Both the position numbers and the translations under genes were made by a program. The notes under the pieces were generated by a model. It was not told where the DNA came from, ran no database searches, and saw only the letters and a program-made list of their open reading frames with translations. Source: a virus. From it: a stretch of 60,660 bases of DNA. The stretch is taken from the IMG/VR virus record IMGVR_UViG_3300032046_000026, positions 1-60,660 of that record. One strand, given 5' to 3'. Numbering within the stretch: the first letter of the stretch is position 1; every line of letters starts with the position of its first letter. This document shows positions 22,652-32,236 of this stretch, piece after piece.

Positions 22652-23206
22652 CTACAGGGACAGCATGACGCGGGGCGCGTTGCCCACCAGGAGGGCACCG
22701 CCGGCGGTGAAGGGGTTCGGCAGGGCGCCGTAAGCTTGGGCCACGCTCCAACCGACATGATTAACCACATCGAGCCCCGTTGGGCTACCCAGGAAGCGCA
22801 GGGCACTGTTGATAGAACAGGCGCGGACGGTCGGCGTGTCGCTGGCCAGCCCCACCAGCCAATACCAGCCTGGCGTCAACGTCTGCGCGATCACGATCGT
22901 CTTAAGGCCGGTAGCGGCCGCCGAGACGTTGCCGGCGTCCAATACCAGGGCACCAGGCACGCCGCTACTGTCCCGATAGATGCCTAACTGGATGCTCGCG
23001 CCAGCCTTAAGCGTTGAGACCTCGATGGAAATGCTGGTGTAGGGCGTCGTCGTGGGCACGAAGAAGGGCATCGCGTAGAGGATGTTTGCTGTCAACGCTA
23101 GCGTGGTTGTTACCGTCTCGCAAAGGTTGCCGTAGAACCGCCCGCCGGCATGGGGCGGCCAGGCGGGGGCTAGTTGCAGGGCATCGGTTCGGTTCCAGCC
23201 TGTCAT
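22652..23206 (-). CDS. Tail appendage / receptor-binding candidate (184 aa)
   Basis: A Ser/Thr/Gly-rich beta protein (VPTTTPYTSISIEVSTLKAG, LTPGWYWLVGLASDTP) resembling phage tail-tip jelly-roll domains. It shares the theme of a displaced short N-terminal region plus a beta sandwich with the next upstream gene, suggesting they are diverged paralogs. It is the last structural gene before the sigma factor. Composition is less GC-rich than its neighbours. Confidence 0.6.
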   Translation of the reverse strand: MTGWNRTDALQLAPAWPPHAGGRFYGNLCETVTTTLALTANILYAMPFFVPTTTPYTSISIEVSTLKAGASIQLGIYRDSSGVPGALVLDAGNVSAAATGLKTIVIAQTLTPGWYWLVGLASDTPTVRACSINSALRFLGSPTGLDVVNHVGWSVAQAYGALPNPFTAGGALLVGNAPRVMLSL

Positions 23207-23207
23207 A

Positions 23208-23879
23208 TTAGAACTCCATTACTACGCGGGGGTGACTAACTGTGCCGTTCTGCATCGTATTAGCCGCCATACTCTGCATGGGGAAGCGCCGAGGCCACCC
23301 AGCCGTGTTGAGCAGACTAAAGGCGTCAATTCTAAGAACGCCCCACAGGCTGACCCATAGTGCCGAGTTCGTGCTAGTAGGATACCCACATCCCAGGAAG
23401 CCAGTGTAGACGGCGTTTGCATTAGCGCGGACAGTCGCGGCGGCAGCCCCATACTGATTGAAGGCCGCAAAACATAGACCCTGCGGCAACTTCTCGTAGC
23501 CGTTCCGGTAAGTGACGGCACCGGACTTGTAGTCGTTTGAGGTGCCCAGGCTGATCGCACCCGTCTCACAGATCAACTTGTCAGGGTAGGGGACCAGCAC
23601 GGGGCGCCGGTGGGCGGCATCCCAGGCGAAAGCCGCGTCGTACATGGCTATTCGGCAGGAAGCCGCATCATTGAAGGTCGTCACCTCGATGCCTAGTTTG
23701 ACCAGCAGGGAGGGCAGCGGAATCCACGACGGAAGGAGCCACAAATAGCTGGTGTTGGTGGTAGTATTTGGGACTGTAGAATTGAATGGGAAGGCAGCGT
23801 CGTAGAACCCGCCGCTGCGGAAGGGTAGGATCGACGGTATCCGGTGCGGCGGCGGCTGGTAGACCTGTAGGCCCTTCAT
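23208..23879 (-). CDS. Tail appendage / receptor-binding candidate (223 aa)
   Basis: A beta-rich protein (LLPSWIPLPSLLVKLGIEVT, LPQGLCFAAFNQYGAAA) with Asn/Thr-rich loops. Codon use is visibly more AT-rich than the surrounding genes, as is often the case for exchanged receptor-binding modules. No catalytic motif seen. Confidence 0.6.
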   Translation of the reverse strand: MKGLQVYQPPPHRIPSILPFRSGGFYDAAFPFNSTVPNTTTNTSYLWLLPSWIPLPSLLVKLGIEVTTFNDAASCRIAMYDAAFAWDAAHRRPVLVPYPDKLICETGAISLGTSNDYKSGAVTYRNGYEKLPQGLCFAAFNQYGAAAATVRANANAVYTGFLGCGYPTSTNSALWVSLWGVLRIDAFSLLNTAGWPRRFPMQSMAANTMQNGTVSHPRVVMEF

Positions 23880-24206
23880 CTAGGCGTTCTCCACTACAGT
23901 TCCGAGCACGTCAACCGACAAGGCGACCGTGGAAAGGCCGCGCAGTTTGTAGGTGTCGTCCTTGATCGTCACCATGCCCCGCCACTGGGCCGATTCGCGC
24001 GCCGGTATGGGCAGCAGGTTGCACAGGTAGCGGCTTATGCCCCCGCCTTCCACCCAAACGTCCAGCGTCAGATCGCTATCGGTCACGTTCGTGAAGTCAA
24101 GGCTCACCACCATGGCGCGCGTGGCCCCGCCCTCCACGAAGGCCTCGTAAAGATCGGTGGCCGCATCGTCAATCTGTGCCGAGACTGGTTGCGGTGTGCT
24201 GGCCAT
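23880..24206 (-). CDS. Small beta-sandwich virion protein (108 aa)
   Basis: VVSLDFTNVTDSDLTLDVWV and TIKDDTYKLRGLSTVALSVD are alternating beta patterns as in phage tail decoration or fibre-connecting domains. It sits between tail tip genes. Specific role unknown. Confidence 0.6.
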   Translation of the reverse strand: MASTPQPVSAQIDDAATDLYEAFVEGGATRAMVVSLDFTNVTDSDLTLDVWVEGGGISRYLCNLLPIPARESAQWRGMVTIKDDTYKLRGLSTVALSVDVLGTVVENA

Positions 24207-24215
24207 GGTGCCCTC

Positions 24216-24713
24216 CTAGAACGCGACCGCGTAGGTCAGCGCCAGTATATCATCGCCCGCGCCACCAGGACTGGCGTAGGCCCCGATCTCGAATTTGGCG
24301 TGGGTGCCGCCCGCCTCGCACGTGCCGCTGATCCAGATGCCCGCGCCGGCGGCCAATTCGGCCTCCAAGGCATCGCAGAAGTGGTCGTGCTCGACATACC
24401 ACGCCACGGTGCCCGAGGTGCCGCCGCCGCCGGTAGCATAGGCCCCGATCAGGTAGTAGGCGCGGCCAGCCACGAACGTGCCGCTGATCCACACGCCAGC
24501 GCCGGCGATCCAATCGGCCCTGGTGCCGGCGCCCAGCAGGTTGCCGTTGTAGAACCAATTCACCGGCGCGTTGGCGGCCGGTATGATGCCGTCGATTGCA
24601 TCGGCGCGGACAGAATCGCCCACCATGACGGCTTCCACCCGCCGCTTGAGATCGCGCAGGGTGATGTCGTGATCCTGCAGCCGTTCATGGATCACCCCTA
24701 TTTGATCAATCAT
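24216..24713 (-). CDS. Tail fibre-like protein with internal repeat
   Basis: 165 residues: a helical coiled-coil start (HERLQDHDITLRDLKRRVEA), likely for trimerisation, then two copies of AGAGxWISGTxxAG...IGAYA separated by ~50 residues. The stalk-plus-repeats plan suits a short fibre. Confidence 0.6.
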   Translation of the reverse strand: MIDQIGVIHERLQDHDITLRDLKRRVEAVMVGDSVRADAIDGIIPAANAPVNWFYNGNLLGAGTRADWIAGAGVWISGTFVAGRAYYLIGAYATGGGGTSGTVAWYVEHDHFCDALEAELAAGAGIWISGTCEAGGTHAKFEIGAYASPGGAGDDILALTYAVAF

Positions 24714-24721
24714 TCCCTACC

Positions 24722-27700
24722 CTACCTGTGCGGGATCGCGGCAAGATTGCCCATCCCAAATGTCGTGGTGGCGATATTCAGTTTCATGTTCGACCAGACC
24801 CCGCTCGCATCCATCGGCGTTAGTTTGCAGACAGCAAAAGCTGGTATATTTGTCGAAACATATAGCGTGTCGGACTCTGCATCATAAGCCGTATCTCTAG
24901 CAGCAACAGCCGCACCGACAAAATCCTGGAGTGTCTGCGAAGGCGAGACGATCCCGAAACTCGTTGCGTAATTGGTCGAGACCAGCGGTCGCCCAAAGTT
25001 GCCCGCGTTGTCTTCACGCCAGACAACGACCTTGCCGCCAAATGTTGCCCCGAGGCCCAAATAGGCGACGCTGGCATCATCTTCGGAGTAAACCGTTGTC
25101 CAGGTGACCCCCAGATCGTCGCTGATCATGATGCACCAGCGGGTAGCCCCCCCCGTTTCAAGCACACCGGAGGCCACGAACCTGCCGTTGGAGAGAATCG
25201 CCGCGTTAAAAGCCCACGGCACCCCAACTGTGCCAATGTTCGGACGTGTGCCGCCTAACGTCTCAGTCCAGGAAACCCCGCGATTGATCGTAGTGCGCGT
25301 GAAGCCATGCATGAACTTGTCCGTACCGAACAGGAACAACATGTTTTGATTAGACGGGTGCGCTGCAATGCACATTGCAACGTAGGTGCCGAATCCCGTA
25401 TCGGCAATCGACACCGTCCAGTTGTCGCCCTCGTCGTCGGAGTACCACACGGAGAATGACAGGGCACCAGCCCCGCCAACGATTGCCCAAATGCGCCCAC
25501 CCGCGTCTCGGCAGAAGGCTTGCGGTGGGCCTATCCCAGCATCGCCAGTGAGGGATGCGGAGAGCGCCGCCCAGGAGATTCCAGTGTTCTTCGTGTATGC
25601 GGGAACGCCCTCGTTGGTGCAGAACCAGTTGGTCGGGGTCGCGCAAAACGGGTATGGGTTGTTGTCCGTGACGCCTGTCATTGCCACAAGAGCCGACCAA
25701 GAGGAGGCGGTAAGATGCGTCGCCTCACGCGGGGAAGCGCTTGTTGTGGTGGCGAGTACACGGCCTGGCTCAACCAATCCTGGCGGGCCGATGGCGATCA
25801 TCTTGCCCCTGGCGCCGGCGGGGCAGGCAGGGAAGGGCGGCGCCGGCCGCGCCTTGTCTACGTTTGCGAAGCGATCCCAGGTCTTGTAAAGGGTGCCGTC
25901 GCTGGCCGTGCCCGACATGCGTTCCGCCGCCAGGAGATATGCCTGCTCAATCCCCGTCCACCAGTAAAGGGCCAGAATGTGGTTGCCCACGTCGCCGGCG
26001 TCCAGCGTAGCCGGCGCCAGGGCGATGGTGCCCACGCCGGCCACGATAGGCATGTTGTAGAGCAGATTGTCGTTGAAACCCACAACGTACTGGCCCGCCA
26101 CATCATTGCAGACCCACTTGCCGCGCGATTTCGCCAGGGCGCCGGCGTCGCCCAGGGCGCGTTTCCAATCGTTGCCGTCAAGGCCGCCGGACAGGCTGGT
26201 GTAGACGGCCGGCGTGTGGGTGGCGCTGTTGAGGATGATCGCCAGGCAGTCGCCGCCGTTGGCGGCGCCGATAATGTAAACGTCCGCCGGATGGCCGCTC
26301 ACCAACAGGTCGGCTTCCAGTTCGCCGGCGATCAGGCCCACGCCCCAGTTGTGGTCGCAGACGGCATCCCAGGCGTAAAACGGGTAGCCGGTGCCGGTGC
26401 CGCCCCAAATCCAGACGCCGCCAGCGACCGGCGTGCCGATACTGTTCAGCCGCAGGGTGGCGATCCCGAACTTCACGCGGCAGTCCTCATATAGCGCCCA
26501 GGTGGCGGCGTCGTCCAGCGAAACGTAGAGTTTGGCGTCCTCGGTGCAGGCCCACACGCGGTTCTTCACCACGATGTCCCACCAAACGCAGGCCATGGGG
26601 CTGCCCACGGCTGCCATGACCAGTGTGGGGGCCGTCGCGGCGTAGTCGGTCGTGCGGTAGATCGCGCCGGCGCTGGTGCCGTAGACGCCGATCCCGAAAT
26701 TCACACCGTCCGCCGCCTTGGCGCTGGTGCTGATACAACCGGCCAATACCTGATCGTACCAGTTGATCCCGCCATCCGGCGACCCGCTGGCGTCAGCATC
26801 GAACGCCAGGAACATGGCCGGTATGTAGACATCGGCGGCACTGGCAGCGAAGGAGATCGGCAGCGTGAGCGTGTCGGTGGCGCCCAGGTTGTCCGTGACG
26901 GTGAGGGTTATTTCCCACGGGCTGCTGATCAGCGCCGCGTCGACGCGCTGCGTCAGCACGGCCGTGGCGCCGGCAACCAGCCCCAGGTTGTCCGACCAGG
27001 CCCAGCTAACGATTGTGCCGTCCGGATCAACGCTGCCGCTGCCGTCCAGGCCCAGCAGGCACCATTCGCGGTCGCCCATGACCTCGCGGTCAACGGCGTG
27101 CGTGAAGAAGGCAAACGGCACCACGTTGATCGTGGCGCCGGCCTCGGGGCCGCCGATAGCCGTCAGCTGGGTGGTGAACTTGCCAGGGCTGAACTCCGAT
27201 TTGTACCCTTCCACAAACCAGCGGCCGGTGGTGCCGCTGTAGGCGGGGTCTTCGATGTTGCACGTGAGGCCCAGCATCACCTGGGGATCGCCGTCGATCT
27301 CGGCCCCCACCTGGGTCATGAGGCGGTTAGTGACGGCCACGCGGCGGCCTGCCACCAGGCCGGCCTTCACCGCCGTGTCGATGAACTGGTTGGGGAACAG
27401 CTCGTCATTATACGCCTGGCTGCCGTCGCCGTTAACCACCCATGGACTGTCGGCGTAGGCGTGTTCTTCGATGGTGATGCTGTCCTGGGTGAGATCGGGG
27501 TTCGTTGACGTGACGACGGCCCCGCGCACCCAGCATTGGTTCTTCACATCGCGCGCCTGCTGGGTGTAGGTGATGCGGCGCAGGCGGGGCCTGCCGCTCA
27601 CGATCCCCGTGGGGTAGCCTTCCACGATGCCCGTCAGCACGCCCGAGAAGTAGGTGCGCCAGCTGGTGGGGGCCGGCACCGGCTCGCGCACGTCCACCCG

Positions 27701-28240
27701 CACCGTGCCATCGGGCAGTTCATACCAGCGGCCGCCGTCGATTTCGGCCAGCTTGTTGATCGCCTCGCCATAGGTGGCGAACGTGACGGTTTGCGGTGCC
27801 ACGGTGCCTGGGGTGTAGGCAGGCAGATCGACGTGGTAGTGGGCAATCTCGGCCGCCGCGAACAAAGCATCGATCAGCTGGTGAACGGTTTTGGTGCCGT
27901 CCGCCGTCACCACCACCTTGTGGTAGTTGTTGTCGAGTGGGGCCGACATGCCCTGGCATTCAATCGTCTGCGCCCGTTCGTCGCCGGTGAGGTTCAGCAC
28001 CGTGCCGGTGAAGACGCGGGTGGTGATACCGTTGAATCCCTTCTCTACCTGCACGCTGGCGTTGAAAATGGCCGTGGCCGGCACCAGCGCAGCCCGCAGG
28101 CGGATGCTGCAGGTCGGCACCTTGCTGTGGGCGTAGGCGTAGGAAACGTTCAGCACCGCCGGCACGTTGACGCCGCCGATCACCACGCGGTAGGCGTCGG
28201 CGCGGGGATCGTTGTTCAGGTAGATGCTTTCTAGGGTCAT
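24722..28240 (-). CDS. Tail hub protein with PKD domain and Asp-box propeller
   Basis: 1,172 residues. The first ~370 look like a baseplate-hub/phage tail protein (gpD-like; GTKTVHQLIDALFAAAEIAH, FSPGKFTTQLTAIGG). Residues ~390-465 form a PKD domain (LDGSGSVDPDGTIVSWAW, TVTDNLGATDT). The remainder shows Asp-box motifs (YSDDEGDNW, SDDLGVTW, TNEGVPAYTKNTGISW), the signature of sialidase-like beta-propellers, so it may bind or cut surface glycans. The 3' third is less GC-rich than the rest, suggesting exchange of the tip. Confidence 0.78.
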   Translation of the reverse strand: MTLESIYLNNDPRADAYRVVIGGVNVPAVLNVSYAYAHSKVPTCSIRLRAALVPATAIFNASVQVEKGFNGITTRVFTGTVLNLTGDERAQTIECQGMSAPLDNNYHKVVVTADGTKTVHQLIDALFAAAEIAHYHVDLPAYTPGTVAPQTVTFATYGEAINKLAEIDGGRWYELPDGTVRVDVREPVPAPTSWRTYFSGVLTGIVEGYPTGIVSGRPRLRRITYTQQARDVKNQCWVRGAVVTSTNPDLTQDSITIEEHAYADSPWVVNGDGSQAYNDELFPNQFIDTAVKAGLVAGRRVAVTNRLMTQVGAEIDGDPQVMLGLTCNIEDPAYSGTTGRWFVEGYKSEFSPGKFTTQLTAIGGPEAGATINVVPFAFFTHAVDREVMGDREWCLLGLDGSGSVDPDGTIVSWAWSDNLGLVAGATAVLTQRVDAALISSPWEITLTVTDNLGATDTLTLPISFAASAADVYIPAMFLAFDADASGSPDGGINWYDQVLAGCISTSAKAADGVNFGIGVYGTSAGAIYRTTDYAATAPTLVMAAVGSPMACVWWDIVVKNRVWACTEDAKLYVSLDDAATWALYEDCRVKFGIATLRLNSIGTPVAGGVWIWGGTGTGYPFYAWDAVCDHNWGVGLIAGELEADLLVSGHPADVYIIGAANGGDCLAIILNSATHTPAVYTSLSGGLDGNDWKRALGDAGALAKSRGKWVCNDVAGQYVVGFNDNLLYNMPIVAGVGTIALAPATLDAGDVGNHILALYWWTGIEQAYLLAAERMSGTASDGTLYKTWDRFANVDKARPAPPFPACPAGARGKMIAIGPPGLVEPGRVLATTTSASPREATHLTASSWSALVAMTGVTDNNPYPFCATPTNWFCTNEGVPAYTKNTGISWAALSASLTGDAGIGPPQAFCRDAGGRIWAIVGGAGALSFSVWYSDDEGDNWTVSIADTGFGTYVAMCIAAHPSNQNMLFLFGTDKFMHGFTRTTINRGVSWTETLGGTRPNIGTVGVPWAFNAAILSNGRFVASGVLETGGATRWCIMISDDLGVTWTTVYSEDDASVAYLGLGATFGGKVVVWREDNAGNFGRPLVSTNYATSFGIVSPSQTLQDFVGAAVAARDTAYDAESDTLYVSTNIPAFAVCKLTPMDASGVWSNMKLNIATTTFGMGNLAAIPHR

Positions 28241-28593
28241 TGCGCGATCAGCTCGATCCGCACCCGCCGGCTGGCCGCCGTGGTGCCGTAGGAACCCATC
28301 ACGGCGTCAAGGCAATCGCAGGCGTTCAGCAGGGCCAACTTGACGACCGGCACCGCCTCCCAGTCCGTGAGGTTGGCCGTGGTGTTCATAAGGGCCGCCA
28401 GGGCCGCCATGCGCGCCGGCGTAAGGTAGAATTCCAGCACGCGCCGGCCACCCGAGATTCCCATGGTTAGAACACTGTCGCGGGCAGCCCCCAGGTTGGT
28501 GTTGATATCGGAAATTGCCTTGCCTGGCGACCACCCGCTATCGGCGACCGGTTCCTCGTCGCCCGCGAACGTGAAGGCCCCGAATGCGGCCAT
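28237..28593 (-). CDS. Small tail protein (118 aa)
   Basis: MAAFGAFTFAGDEEPVADSG then a beta region and LTPARMAALAALMNTTANLT. It lies between tape measure and hub genes, where distal-tail or hub-adaptor proteins are encoded; its stop overlaps the hub start (ATGA). The start follows AGGGGGA. Confidence 0.6.
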   Translation of the reverse strand: MAAFGAFTFAGDEEPVADSGWSPGKAISDINTNLGAARDSVLTMGISGGRRVLEFYLTPARMAALAALMNTTANLTDWEAVPVVKLALLNACDCLDAVMGSYGTTAASRRVRIELIAQ

Positions 28594-28601
28594 GGTTCCC
28601 C

Positions 28602-31600
28602 CTATCCCACGTAAGGACTGAGTGGCGCGCCGGCCAGGTAGGTGTGCCGTTCTGCTTGGCCCATCGCTTCGTTCAGGGCGCGGTCGGCTTCCGCGTGCAT
28701 GGCGCGGCGGATCGCATCCCAGTCGTAGCCGTGGAAGGCCCAGCTGAATTGGAATACCGGCGCCCCGCGCTGATCGGGCCGCAGGATCTCCTCGCCGCCG
28801 TGCACCATGGCCAGCACCGGCGCCCCGAGCGGGCCTGGCACGATCCCACCCTGGTCGAAGTCCAGCGTGGGGATCGGGTTGTCCGGTATATCGAAGCCGA
28901 TCCAGTGGCCCATGATCGAGACGCCCAGCTTGTCGGGGATTATGGCGTTGATCGCGTTGATCCCCGCGTTGATCGCCGTCTTGAACACGGCCAGGATCGC
29001 ACCCGTCAAATCGCCCAGGGCTTCCGGCACGGCTTTCAGGCCCGACATGATCCCGTCGAAAATGGCGCCGCCCAGGCCCAGCGCGCCGCTGAAAAGGCTG
29101 CCGGCCAGGCCGGCCAGCCGCCCAGGCAGGGCGGCAATGGCACCCACCACGCCTTCGACAATCTCCCACGCCTTGCCCGTGAGATCGTTGAGGGCGCCGC
29201 CGGTGATTTCGTTGACCTGATTCCAGCCGGCCTTGAAGCCCTCCACCAGCTGGCCCACAAACCACGACACGGCCTGGCCAATCGGCGTGGCCATGATCGC
29301 CCCGAGCACGTCACCCAGGGCGCCCGTAACAACGCCCACCAGGCCGGCCGCCCCAGTGAGGGCGCCCCTGGCGATCTCCGGTATCTTACCGAACGCCTCT
29401 GCGATCCAGCGCGGCACGTTCTGCGCGAACTCGATGAACAGCCGCCCCGCACCGGCCAGGATGCCAGGCAGGGACGCAAAGGCTTCCGCGATCCAGCCAG
29501 GCACGGACGCAGCGAACTTCTTTATCGCAACCGCCAGGTCGGCAAACAGGCCAGGGATCGCCTTCACAGCTTCAACGAACAGACCAGGCACCGCCTTGAG
29601 AGCGTTGCCGATCCAGCCAGGGATGGACGTAGCGAACTTCTGGATCGCGTTGCCTACCGGCCCCAGTAAGCCAGGGATGGCCTTGAAGGCACCGCCCAGC
29701 CAGCCGCCGACTAGGCCGGCCAGGCCGGCAAAGGCGCCGCCGATTTTGCCCCACGGTATCTTCCGGAAAATGCCAGCGATCCCCTCAGCCATAGCGGGCG
29801 CTACGCGCGTTATCAGCAGCGCCGGAATGCCCAGGAGGGCGAACACCAGCGCGCCGGCGATGAAGCCGGCCACGGCGCCGGCCCAGGCGGGCAGGGAGGC
29901 CGCGAACTGCGGTAGGGCCTCAGTAAACAGGCGCGGGAGGGTGTCTTTGAAGAACGGGCCGAGTTTTTCACGGAATACCACAGCGAGGGCCGTAAGAATG
30001 AGGGCCACCACAACGGCGGCGATGATGACCCAGCCGACAGGCGTTATGGCCACCAGGGTTGCGCCAACGGCAGCGGCCGCCGACGATATGGCGCCGCTGA
30101 TCGCCGTCGTTATGGCGGTTATGGAGATCCCGCTGCCGAGGGAGGCACCGATACCCGCTATGACGCCGCTGGCGAACAGGCCGATTGCCTTGAGGACTTC
30201 CGGTGAACCGCCAAGGCCGCCAAGGACGTTCGCCATCAGGGCGGCAAACCAGCCCTTCGCCCCTTCGCCCGCGTCCGCTGGTGGTGTTATGTCGACGCTC
30301 TGCGTTACGGTGCCGGTCACGGGATTGAGTACGTCGATGATCTTGGCGCCCGTGCGGATAACGTTCTGGAAGACGGTGCCAGCCACGTCGGCCAGGAATT
30401 CGATGATCTTGGCGCCCGTGCGCACCACGTTTTGGGTGATCGTGACGGCCTTGTTCACCAGCTGGGCGGTGGCCGAAACAAAGTCTCCCACCGCCCCGAT
30501 CACATCTTTCAGCACCCCGAGCGGGAATGTCACAATGCCCAGGGCAAAGTCGGCAATCGCCCCAACGAACCCGACGACGGTGGTTATCACCATGGCGACA
30601 AGCAGGGCCGCCACGGCGTCCGCTACCAGGGGGATGAAACGGCTGAGGATATCAAAGTTGTCCGCCGCTGATCGGCCGTCGGGCAACAGATCGGCTATCC
30701 TTTGGCCCCATTCGAAGACCGCGCCAGCAGCCTTTAGGAGCCATTCTGCGATGCTTTTCAGGTTGTTAACCGTTTCGCCCAGCAACAGGAAGAAGGCGGC
30801 CAGCGGGGTGTGCGCGCCCTTGAAGTATTCGTCTAGGGTATCCCCCGTTTTGACGACGTGTTTCAGGTATGTCCACAGCCCGATGAAAACGGTAGTGAGC
30901 CATTGAACCGACTTGCCGAGGCCCTGGCGGATGATCGGTTGGGCCTTGATTAGCAGGTTCAGCAACTTCGTCACGACGGGGATCACCGCGATGCCGATCA
31001 CCAGCTTGAGGCCGCCAACCGCTTCCGTGAGCGTTTTGTGCGCGACGGAATATTGCTTGATCTTGGCGGCGTTCTCGGCCGAGAGCACCAGGCCCAGCTT
31101 GTTGGCTTCGGCCGCCAGGTCGGCCATGCCCTGGCTGCCCAGGTTCAGCAGCGGGATCATGTCCTTGCCGCTGCGGCCGAACAGTTGCATGGCCAGGCCC
31201 GTCTTTTCGATCCCGTCCGGCATGCCCTTGAACACATCGGCCAGCTCGGGCATCAGTTCGGTCATGGGGCGCAGGTTGCCGGCACCGTCGGTTGCCTGTA
31301 TGCCGATATCGGCCAGGATTTGGGCGGTTGATTTGCCGCCGGTGGCGACGCCCGTTTCTTCGTCCTGGACGCCTTTCAGTTTCTTGGCCAGGATGCCAAG
31401 GCTGGCGCTGGCGGCGTCCGAATCGAGGCCGACGCGGCGGAAGGCAAAAAGCATCTCCGACGACTGTTCGGTGGTCATGCCGGTTTCGCGGGCCAGCTTG
31501 CGCACGGAGGCGGCATATTCGTCGGTGTAGCTTATGGCGCTGGCGACGGTCTTGACGGAGAAGATAGCGGCAATGGCCCCGCCGGCAATAGCGGCGGCGG

Positions 31601-31766
31601 CGGCGATCTTGGTCATGACGGCCGACGACCGGCTGCCCATCTCCTCGGCTTTTTGGGCAGCCTGGCCCGTCGCCTTGTCGACGCCGGTTAGCAGTTGGTT
31701 GGCGTCAACGCCAAGCTCAACCAGTAGGCGCTCGACGACGTTGCCGCCGCCGACACCTGGGGCCAT
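28602..31766 (-). CDS. tmp: Tape measure protein
   Basis: 1,054 residues, the longest helical protein after the hub. It begins with ELGVDANQLLTGVDKATGQA, a typical tape-measure opening, and has long hydrophobic stretches and degenerate repeats of the type IPGLxxxxxxAIxxFAxSxPGWI (~680-800). It sets tail length and probably helps DNA cross the membrane. Predicted tail length by the ~0.15 nm per residue rule is roughly 150 nm, which fits a siphovirus. Confidence 0.9.
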   Translation of the reverse strand: MAPGVGGGNVVERLLVELGVDANQLLTGVDKATGQAAQKAEEMGSRSSAVMTKIAAAAAIAGGAIAAIFSVKTVASAISYTDEYAASVRKLARETGMTTEQSSEMLFAFRRVGLDSDAASASLGILAKKLKGVQDEETGVATGGKSTAQILADIGIQATDGAGNLRPMTELMPELADVFKGMPDGIEKTGLAMQLFGRSGKDMIPLLNLGSQGMADLAAEANKLGLVLSAENAAKIKQYSVAHKTLTEAVGGLKLVIGIAVIPVVTKLLNLLIKAQPIIRQGLGKSVQWLTTVFIGLWTYLKHVVKTGDTLDEYFKGAHTPLAAFFLLLGETVNNLKSIAEWLLKAAGAVFEWGQRIADLLPDGRSAADNFDILSRFIPLVADAVAALLVAMVITTVVGFVGAIADFALGIVTFPLGVLKDVIGAVGDFVSATAQLVNKAVTITQNVVRTGAKIIEFLADVAGTVFQNVIRTGAKIIDVLNPVTGTVTQSVDITPPADAGEGAKGWFAALMANVLGGLGGSPEVLKAIGLFASGVIAGIGASLGSGISITAITTAISGAISSAAAAVGATLVAITPVGWVIIAAVVVALILTALAVVFREKLGPFFKDTLPRLFTEALPQFAASLPAWAGAVAGFIAGALVFALLGIPALLITRVAPAMAEGIAGIFRKIPWGKIGGAFAGLAGLVGGWLGGAFKAIPGLLGPVGNAIQKFATSIPGWIGNALKAVPGLFVEAVKAIPGLFADLAVAIKKFAASVPGWIAEAFASLPGILAGAGRLFIEFAQNVPRWIAEAFGKIPEIARGALTGAAGLVGVVTGALGDVLGAIMATPIGQAVSWFVGQLVEGFKAGWNQVNEITGGALNDLTGKAWEIVEGVVGAIAALPGRLAGLAGSLFSGALGLGGAIFDGIMSGLKAVPEALGDLTGAILAVFKTAINAGINAINAIIPDKLGVSIMGHWIGFDIPDNPIPTLDFDQGGIVPGPLGAPVLAMVHGGEEILRPDQRGAPVFQFSWAFHGYDWDAIRRAMHAEADRALNEAMGQAERHTYLAGAPLSPYVG

Positions 31767-31768
31767 GT

Positions 31769-32230
31769 TTACTCCCTGGGCGCCTCAGCCGGCGCAGGGC
31801 CGGCGGCCTTGGGCGTTAGGGCCGTGATCTGCGACATGAGTTCCGCCGCGCCGCCCAGGGCGCTTCGGAAATCGACGGCGGTGATCGCTGCCACCACGGC
31901 CGCGATAGCCTCCGTCAGCGGCGCATCGCCCAGCGTTTGCTGGTCGATGTCCGTCAGCAGGTGGCCCAGCGTGATCAGGTTTTCCGCCCCGAACAAGGGC
32001 AACAGCACCTCGATCACGTCGAACAGGATCGTCGCGTTGCGTTCCTGGTCTTCTGTGCTGGCCGCCGTCAAGGTGGGCGGGTTGGTGATGATCCCGCTGA
32101 TTGTGCCGCGCAGCTGCACCAGGTAGGGCGTGATCAGGGCCGCCGCCTCTAGGCCGCGCCGCGCCGACAGGGGCGGGATCGTGTATTCGGTGCCCCCCAA
32201 TTTGACCGTGACCGCTTCCGTTGATGGCAT
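31769..32230 (-). CDS. Tail assembly chaperone-like protein
   Basis: 153 residues immediately upstream of the tape measure gene: VTVKLGGTEYTIPPLSARRG then a helical body and Ala/Pro-rich tail. Position and the starting beta-hairpin fit a G-type chaperone. No programmed frameshift to another chaperone frame was identified. Confidence 0.65.
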   Translation of the reverse strand: MPSTEAVTVKLGGTEYTIPPLSARRGLEAAALITPYLVQLRGTISGIITNPPTLTAASTEDQERNATILFDVIEVLLPLFGAENLITLGHLLTDIDQQTLGDAPLTEAIAAVVAAITAVDFRSALGGAAELMSQITALTPKAAGPAPAEAPRE

Positions 32231-32236
32231 TGGGCG

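Noticed and set aside
29233-30906. 557-aa plus-strand frame opposite the tape measure gene
   Set aside because: It lies entirely antisense to a well-supported gene, has no ribosome site, and is an expected by-product of high-GC third codon positions.
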